From VBAS01 sp965652775 (lineage in GTDB: Bacteria > Bacteroidota > Bacteroidia > Chitinophagales > Chitinophagaceae), in NCBI GenBank assembly GCA_965652775.1, contig CBFGXP010000048.1:1-20437 (forward strand): DNA of 20,437 nt, written 5' to 3'. Shown here one piece after another: positions 16,209-20,437 of the stretch. Positions within the stretch are counted from its first letter, which is position 1; every line of letters begins with the position of its first letter. Position numbers and translations under genes: made by a program. Under the pieces are notes generated by a model, which saw nothing but the letters and a program-made list of their open reading frames with translations, did not search any database and had not been told where the DNA came from.

Positions 16209-16544
16209 ATGTTTTCAAAAGAAGAGCAGGATTTCATAAAATATTGGGAAGTAAACCGCCTCAAACAAAAAAGGTTCTTTAAACAGATTGCAATTGGCTT
16301 ACCATTCGGAGTACTGTTTGCACTAGCCATGTTCCTAAATTTCGCCTCCGGATGGGATAAACGGGTAGCATCGGTCACAAAAACTTATCCCGGGTTTAAA
16401 TCACTTATTCTGGTGTTACTTGTAGCAATATTAGCCATCGTGGTTTTTATTTCGGTATTTTCAGTAAAAGTGAAATGGGAAAAACATGAACAACGATATC
16501 GTGAACTATTGAGCAGGAAAGCTGAAACGAAATCTCAATCCTAA
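16209..16544 (+). CDS. Small two-helix membrane protein of unknown function
   Basis: Protein of 111 aa with an N-terminal acidic/basic helix (MFSKEEQDFIKYWEVNRLKQKRFFK) and two transmembrane segments, at about residues 27-46 and 65-86. A basic cytoplasmic tail follows (KWEKHEQRYRELLSRKAETK). The ATG at 16209 is preferred because the EEQDFIKYWE opening follows at once; ATG at 16173 would add 12 hydrophobic residues, which is possible but less likely. It is divergent from the HU-like gene (81 bp apart) and lies 9 bp before the serine ammonia-lyase gene, so the two are probably co-transcribed. I do not assign a function. Confidence 0.75.
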   Translation: MFSKEEQDFIKYWEVNRLKQKRFFKQIAIGLPFGVLFALAMFLNFASGWDKRVASVTKTYPGFKSLILVLLVAILAIVVFISVFSVKVKWEKHEQRYRELLSRKAETKSQS

Positions 16545-16553
16545 ACTAATAAA

Positions 16554-17981
16554 TTGTCACACGAAGCCATATCAGTATTCGATATTCTTAAAATAGGCGT
16601 GGGGCCTTCAAGCTCACACACATTAGGGCCATGGCGTGCTGCTCAAAGATTTGTACAGACTTTATTGGATCGGAATTTATTATCCCAAGTCACTGCAGTC
16701 CGGATTTTGTTGTATGGGTCGTTGGCAAAAACAGGCAAGGGTCATGGTACTGACATAGCGATACAATTGGGATTATGTGGTGAAGATCCGGTAACCTTTG
16801 ACGTGCGGGCGATCAATAGTCGCATTGCCGACATTGCTGCAATGAAAGAATTAGTGCTTGGTGGGTTGCATGAAGTTCAGTTTGATCCAAGGGAAGACAT
16901 AGAATTTCTTTATAGTGAATCATTACCTTATCATCCCAATGCTGTTACCTTTTTGGCAAATTGCAAAAATGGAGAAGCCATTTCAGAAACCTATTACAGT
17001 GTGGGTGGCGGGTTTGTTGTAAAGGAAGGGGAAAAAAAGACTTCCGCGACAGAAATACAATTACCATTTCCTATCAATACATCGAATGAGCTTTTACATT
17101 GGTGCATGAAAACAGGAATGTCAATTAATGAAGTGGTAATGGAAAATGAAAATGCATGGCGACCAGAAAAGCAAACCCGGGAAGGGGTATTAACTATCTG
17201 GAAAGTGATGAGTGAATGTATTTATCGTGGATGTCATACCGAAGGAATATTGCCCGGTGGGCTAAATGTAAAACGCCGGGCTGCTGAATTGAATAAAAAA
17301 TTACTGGCTGGAAAAAAGTATAACGATTATAAAAGTTGGATCGCTACGATAAGAGCAGGTGGCAATTCATTTAAGTATACATTGGATTGGGTAAGTTGTT
17401 TTGCATTGGCAGTGAATGAGGAGAATGCATCTTTTGGCCGTGTAGTAACCGCGCCCACCAACGGTGCAGCGGGAGTGATCCCGGCCGTGTTGCATTATTA
17501 TATTGTTTTTGGAGAAGGTAATAATGAAGATAAGATCATTCGCTTTTTATTGACAGCCTCGGAGATCGGAAGCATTTTTAAAAAAGGCGCTACACTTTCT
17601 GCAGCAATGGGAGGTTGCCAGGCGGAGATCGGTGTATCATCTGCAATGGCTGCTGCGGGGTTAACTGAATGTATGGGTGGTACGCAAAAGCAGGCAATGA
17701 TGGCGTCGGAGATTGCAATGGAACATCATCTTGGTCTTACCTGCGACCCGATCGCTGGCTTGGTACAGGTGCCATGCATTGAAAGAAATACAATGGGTGC
17801 GATAAAAGCGATAACAGCGGCACAACTTGCATTGCAGGGTTCACCAGATTATGCAAAAGTTTCTTTGGATGCGGTAATAAAAACCATGTGGGATACTGCA
17901 AAGGACATGGATACAAAATATAAAGAAACTGCTGATGGTGGATTGGCGATAAATGTGCCACTCAGTTTGCCTGAATGTTAG
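16554..17981 (+). CDS. L-serine ammonia-lyase (iron-sulfur dependent)
   Basis: Cytoplasmic enzyme that deaminates L-serine to pyruvate and ammonia with a [4Fe-4S] cluster. The beta domain opens with ISVFDILKIGVGPSSSHTLGP (6-26), the family signature. The catalytic alpha domain (about 190-475) has APTNGAAGVIPAVLHYY and three cluster cysteines, Cys355 (GGCQAEIG), Cys397 (LTCDPIAG) and Cys408 (VPCIERN). Their spacings of 42 and 11 match the Legionella pneumophila enzyme. The last residue is Cys475, the C-terminal cysteine that in that enzyme caps the fourth iron. Length 475 aa is normal for the single-chain type. The start is TTG at 16554, fixed by the conserved N-terminus; no ATG fits. The gene converges with the next at a distance of 35 bp. 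Confidence 0.96.
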   Translation: MSHEAISVFDILKIGVGPSSSHTLGPWRAAQRFVQTLLDRNLLSQVTAVRILLYGSLAKTGKGHGTDIAIQLGLCGEDPVTFDVRAINSRIADIAAMKELVLGGLHEVQFDPREDIEFLYSESLPYHPNAVTFLANCKNGEAISETYYSVGGGFVVKEGEKKTSATEIQLPFPINTSNELLHWCMKTGMSINEVVMENENAWRPEKQTREGVLTIWKVMSECIYRGCHTEGILPGGLNVKRRAAELNKKLLAGKKYNDYKSWIATIRAGGNSFKYTLDWVSCFALAVNEENASFGRVVTAPTNGAAGVIPAVLHYYIVFGEGNNEDKIIRFLLTASEIGSIFKKGATLSAAMGGCQAEIGVSSAMAAAGLTECMGGTQKQAMMASEIAMEHHLGLTCDPIAGLVQVPCIERNTMGAIKAITAAQLALQGSPDYAKVSLDAVIKTMWDTAKDMDTKYKETADGGLAINVPLSLPEC

Positions 17982-18016
17982 TGGGGGTTATTCGTTAATT
18001 GTTTTTTGTTAAATGG

Positions 18017-18358
18017 TCAGGCGGCAATCTTTTGACACTCTTCTGCACATAATTTGCAAACCCTTGCACATTCCTGGCAATGATCTGTCTGGTGTTTACT
18101 GCATTCTTCATTGCATTGCCAGCAGATATCTGCACAAATTTGACAAACAGCTTTTGCCATTTCACTTCCGAGGCTCATCAGCTGTGCTGAAGCATAACAA
18201 ATAGTTGCACATTCCATATCTAACTGGATACATCGTGCCATCATATGAATTTCTTTTTCCTGGGTGCAGGAACTTGCACAATGATTGCAAGCATCTGCGC
18301 AACGAAGACATGCTTTAATACAGGATTCGTATAATGGGTAATTGTTAGTCAATTTCAT
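18017..18358 (-). CDS. Four-helix-bundle copper-binding protein (cytosolic Csp-like)
   Basis: Predicted Cu(I)-storage protein. It has 113 aa with 19 cysteines, at 13, 17, 20, 24, 27, 31, 43, 50, 54, 72, 75, 79, 82, 86, 94, 97, 101, 104 and 108. Most sit in CxxC or CxxxC steps that line the inside of a four-helix bundle, as in copper storage proteins. There are few aromatic residues, and no signal peptide or Tat motif, so it should be cytosolic like Csp3, whose inner surface carries a similar number of cysteines. The start is ATG at 18358, next to a 10-bp inverted repeat. No copper ATPase or CueR/CsoR-type regulator lies nearby. The family call is strong; the metal is inferred from homologues. 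Confidence 0.9.
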   Translation of the reverse strand: MKLTNNYPLYESCIKACLRCADACNHCASSCTQEKEIHMMARCIQLDMECATICYASAQLMSLGSEMAKAVCQICADICWQCNEECSKHQTDHCQECARVCKLCAEECQKIAA

Positions 18359-18403
18359 TTTATATGGTTTGCAAATGACAGAGCAAAAGTCACACCATAT
18401 AAA
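18359..18403 (-). promoter_or_regulatory. 10-bp perfect inverted repeat abutting the copper-protein start
   Basis: TTTATATGGT (18359-18368) and ACCATATAAA (18394-18403) are perfect 10-base arms with a 25-base spacer. The inner edge touches the ATG of the - strand gene. It could be an operator or an mRNA hairpin that hides the start codon. There is no T-rich tail after it on the - strand, so it is not a usual terminator for the deiminase gene behind it. Confidence 0.5.
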
Positions 18404-18447
18404 TTAACTGAACCGGCGGTTGGTGTGTAGTTCCTTGGGATGCATAA

Positions 18448-19620
18448 TCAGTTTCTAACAGGTTGTTGCTGCGTTGCACAATGAATACCACCACCGCCAA
18501 CATTGAAATCTTCAACATTTATTGCGACCACTTTTCTGTCAGGAAACGTTTTTTCAAATATCTTTTTTACCTGTTCATCCTTCTGCTTTATAATTTCTGG
18601 TCTGCCTGGTTTCCAATATGAAGCCATAAGTATCACGCCGTTTGTAACTAAGATATTCAGATAGCTTGTGGTCATTACACCCCCATTACGAATGAATAGT
18701 TCTGGTACAGGCACCCGGATGATATTAAATGGGTTACCATCCTGGTCTCTTGCAAGTTGCAGGATCCGGTAGTTTTCTTCAAGACGTTCATGAGATAATT
18801 TGTGCATTGGATCTTTTAGCGATTCTTCTTTAGTAACTTCTGCTAACAAAATAGAATTGGGCGAAGCAAAGCGGGCAAACTCGTCAATATGATTACACCC
18901 ACCAGTAGTTGTTTTGCCGGAAGGCATGTCAAACTCTTTTTTGGGGTCATCTTCTGCAGTGCCCTGTTTTAACCAGATGATCTTTTTCTGTCCAAACATT
19001 CTTATTAATTCATTCTCTATTGAATCCCTGCTCCAACCTCTATTACGGTGCATCTCTGTGTACTCAACCGCCATCATCGTACCCTTTCCGTTAAACTCTC
19101 TCGCGCCGCCTTCACTTACCAGTGTGGAAGTTCGTACAGGAAGATTCAATTTTCTTGCTACAAAATGATCTATCGTATCTATTAACATTGCGCTGGCATT
19201 GGTGCTCGAAGCAGTGCCATAGAAATTAAACTTCATGTCAGCAATCATAAGATTTCCCTTATTACTCTTCAGGAAAACAGGACCGGAATCACGGACATTA
19301 CGATAAGGATTTGAACCATATACAAACATTTCAACTTTGCTTTTGTCAATCCCTCTTTTGCTGAATTCAACATGTAGTGTTGCAATAATAGAATCATGAT
19401 GGATAATCAGGTTTATTTTTACATAAGGAGTCAGTTCTTTAATTACGTTGTATGATGTTTCTTCTTTAAACTTAGCCATCACTGGAAATAATTTCCATGC
19501 CATCCAGATTGCTTCGTGTTTTTCAAATTCGCCAGGAAAGGTGAAGTGCTCGGCTTCATTTTGACTGAAAGCGGCTGCGCCATAGAAACAGAGCAAGAAA
19601 CCAATTATTGATTTTTTCAT
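18448..19620 (-). CDS. Exported agmatine deiminase / peptidylarginine-deiminase-family enzyme
   Basis: Guanidino-group hydrolase of the PAD-porphyromonas/agmatine deiminase family (agmatine to N-carbamoylputrescine and ammonia in the classical case). In the 390-aa form the motifs are EKHEAIWMAW near the N-terminus, RDSGPVF (110-116), the EGG turn (170-172), GGCNHIDEFARF with His244 and Asp246, and GGGGIHCATQQQP with catalytic Cys381. ATG at 19620 starts a clear signal peptide (MKKSIIGFLLCFYGAAAFSQ), so the protein should leave the cytoplasm. A GTG at 19647 would only add nine residues before it and is less likely. No putrescine-pathway partner is adjacent, and there is no sorting domain at the C-terminus. 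The fold and active site are secure. Whether the substrate is agmatine or protein arginine is open. Confidence 0.9.
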   Translation of the reverse strand: MKKSIIGFLLCFYGAAAFSQNEAEHFTFPGEFEKHEAIWMAWKLFPVMAKFKEETSYNVIKELTPYVKINLIIHHDSIIATLHVEFSKRGIDKSKVEMFVYGSNPYRNVRDSGPVFLKSNKGNLMIADMKFNFYGTASSTNASAMLIDTIDHFVARKLNLPVRTSTLVSEGGAREFNGKGTMMAVEYTEMHRNRGWSRDSIENELIRMFGQKKIIWLKQGTAEDDPKKEFDMPSGKTTTGGCNHIDEFARFASPNSILLAEVTKEESLKDPMHKLSHERLEENYRILQLARDQDGNPFNIIRVPVPELFIRNGGVMTTSYLNILVTNGVILMASYWKPGRPEIIKQKDEQVKKIFEKTFPDRKVVAINVEDFNVGGGGIHCATQQQPVRN

Positions 19621-19665
19621 AATGGAAAGGTTTTTTGTCAATACCACAATTAGTCATAACTCCTG

Positions 19666-19690
19666 AATATACGCCATTGGCGGGTGTATT
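19666..19690. other. Imperfect inverted repeat upstream of the deiminase gene
   Basis: AATATACGCC (19666-19675) can pair with GGCGGGTGTATT (19679-19690): ten pairs including one G-U, with a two-base bulge and a three-base loop. It lies about 45 bp ahead of the deiminase start on the - strand. No T run follows on either side. Confidence 0.35.
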
Positions 19691-19723
19691 CGTTGATTTT
19701 CTTTTGATGTAATGCTTCCAGGA

Positions 19724-19739
19724 TCCCGGGCTAACGGGA
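19724..19739. other. Short hairpin beside the transposase remnant
   Basis: TCCCG (19724-19728) and CGGGA (19735-19739) form a 5-bp stem around GGCTAA, 18 bp beyond the stop of the transposase remnant. REP-like hairpins often flank transposases of this class, so it may be an old element end. It is short enough to occur by chance. Confidence 0.3.
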
Positions 19740-19756
19740 AATCTGCATCAAAATTT

Positions 19757-20043
19757 TTATTCGGTATACTTATAAAATAGCGCTGATGAGTATTTATAAT
19801 CATCTGAATATTTACACAAACCTGCTCTTACAGGATTTTCATGCATATATTTTAACTTCTGAAGCAAAACGTTTCAGACCAAATTTCAACTGACAAGGGG
19901 TTCCTCTCCCAAAACTGATATTTTCTGTCTTTAGCATTGACCATAAAGTCTTTCAGGTCTTCAGCATGATTTATTATCATATCTTTTTTTATCAACTGCG
20001 CTGTATATTTAAGAAAGTCTCTTTGTACATCATCTCTTTTTCT
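19757..20043 (-). pseudogene. REP-associated/IS200-like transposase remnant, frameshifted
   Basis: C-terminal fragment of a Y1/REP-associated tyrosine transposase. Reading the - strand, DDVQRDFLKYTAQLIKKD, then VNAKDRKYQFWERNPLSVEIW, is the usual central part of the Bacteroidetes members. The frame then breaks near 19870-19875 and resumes one frame over as QKLKYMHENPVRAGLCKYSD and DYKYSSALFYKY, the hallmark C-terminal motif, ending at the stop at 19757-19759. Adding one base in the A run read as GAAACG on the - strand would restore one frame (E-x-V-L-L-Q-K-L). The N-terminal part with the HUH metal-binding motif is missing, so the element cannot be active. Confidence 0.82.
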
Positions 20044-20049
20044 TCCGGC

Positions 20050-20229
20050 TCCCTGTGGCGAATATTTGAGAATAGCAGGAACGTTAATCAACTCCTTGTT
20101 GTCAGGGTATTTCATGTTCCACTTTCTGTCGCCGCGATGAAACACATAAATATTATTGTGTTTATCAACTGTCACACCACTGATACTTTGTAATTTAAAA
20201 GAGGTTGGCTGTTCAAGTATATTAAGTTG
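20050..20229 (-). pseudogene. Beta-propeller (NHL/amidating-lyase-like) fragment joined to the transposase remnant
   Basis: On the - strand, LQSISGVTVDKHNNIYVFHR followed by GDRKW and VPAILKYSPQG is one blade-to-blade stretch of an NHL-type six-bladed beta-propeller, of the kind annotated as peptidyl-alpha-hydroxyglycine alpha-amidating-lyase-like. The reading frame is open only back to a TGA at 20230-20232. On the other side it runs straight into transposase sequence at about 20043-20053. About 60 residues remain of a protein normally several hundred residues long. A 107-residue chimeric frame from GTG at 20175 to 19852 is therefore not a functional gene in its own right. Confidence 0.7.
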
Positions 20230-20437
20230 TCAGGGTCGGCATCCGCATATTTTCCGGCATCATTGATATCATTAAGGTATTCCAGTTTCATCAATCGAAG
20301 GAAAAGTAAGGTTGCTGCTAACGTGAAAAGGCTTCCAGCAGTATGGATATTTGAAAAACCGCTGCCTAGTCCTCATTCAAGCGCAAAGTTGACAATCTTA
20401 CGTTCAAAATATATTCTTCTGCCCATATTGCTTGAAG
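20172..20437 (-). pseudogene. Interrupted reading frame at the window edge, unrecognised
   Basis: On the - strand one frame enters from the edge (MGRRIYFERKIVNFALE), meets a TGA at 20373-20375, then stays open for 66 codons to a TGA at 20172-20174. The second part has a hydrophobic stretch (LFTLAATLLFLRLM), then MKLEYLNDINDAGKYADAD from ATG at 20291. It overlaps the propeller fragment in another frame. I do not recognise it. It may be a broken membrane-protein gene, a genuine 39-residue gene from 20291, or noise in decayed DNA. Confidence 0.3.

Noticed and set aside
19621..19647. GTG start nine codons upstream for the deiminase
   Set aside because: The ATG at 19620 gives a direct signal peptide; the extra residues would only displace it.
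19852..20175. A 107-residue hypothetical protein
   Set aside because: It is a fusion of two unrelated fragments, part propeller and part transposase, with a frameshift at its end.

Overview
The window looks like a chromosomal segment of a Bacteroidota bacterium, probably of the Chitinophagales/Chitinophagaceae type (inference). The reasons are the ECF sigma/FecR anti-sigma pair, a SusC with an N-terminal STN domain, SusD, TIG-domain surface lipoproteins with acidic residues after the lipid-bearing cysteine, the absence of clear Shine-Dalgarno sites, AT-rich spacers and several probable TTG starts.

Layout. Positions 1-265 hold two strong factor-independent terminators and a small palindromic repeat, so transcription arriving from the left is closed off. 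A polysaccharide utilisation locus (PUL) fills about 266-14553, all on the + strand: ECF sigma factor, FecR-like anti-sigma factor, SusC (STN-containing TonB-dependent transporter), SusD, two TIG-domain surface glycan-binding lipoproteins, a hairpin terminator, then three glycosidases. These are a clan GH-A-like lipoprotein of uncertain family, a GH26 enzyme and a GH5 (subfamily 2-like) endoglucanase. Expected working: glycan is captured and cut at the surface, SusCD imports the pieces, and substrate in SusC signals through the STN domain and FecR to release the sigma factor, which raises PUL transcription. The enzymes (GH26 plus GH5_2-like) point to a beta-1,4-linked glucan or glucomannan, but the substrate cannot be read from sequence alone. 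No inner-membrane sugar transporter, phosphorylase or exo-glycosidase is present.

Positions 14682-16127 (- strand) carry two HU/CCDC81-like proteins, the second membrane-anchored. Divergent from them lie a small two-helix membrane protein and an iron-sulfur L-serine ammonia-lyase (16209-17981, +). Convergent to these, on the - strand, are a Cys-rich four-helix copper-binding protein (18017-18358) and an exported agmatine-deiminase-family enzyme (18448-19620).

The right end (about 19757-20437) is decayed DNA. A frameshifted remnant of a REP-associated/IS200-like transposase is joined in frame to a beta-propeller fragment, and beyond it is another interrupted reading frame. No rRNA, tRNA, CRISPR array or intact insertion sequence was seen, and I found no promoter I would defend.
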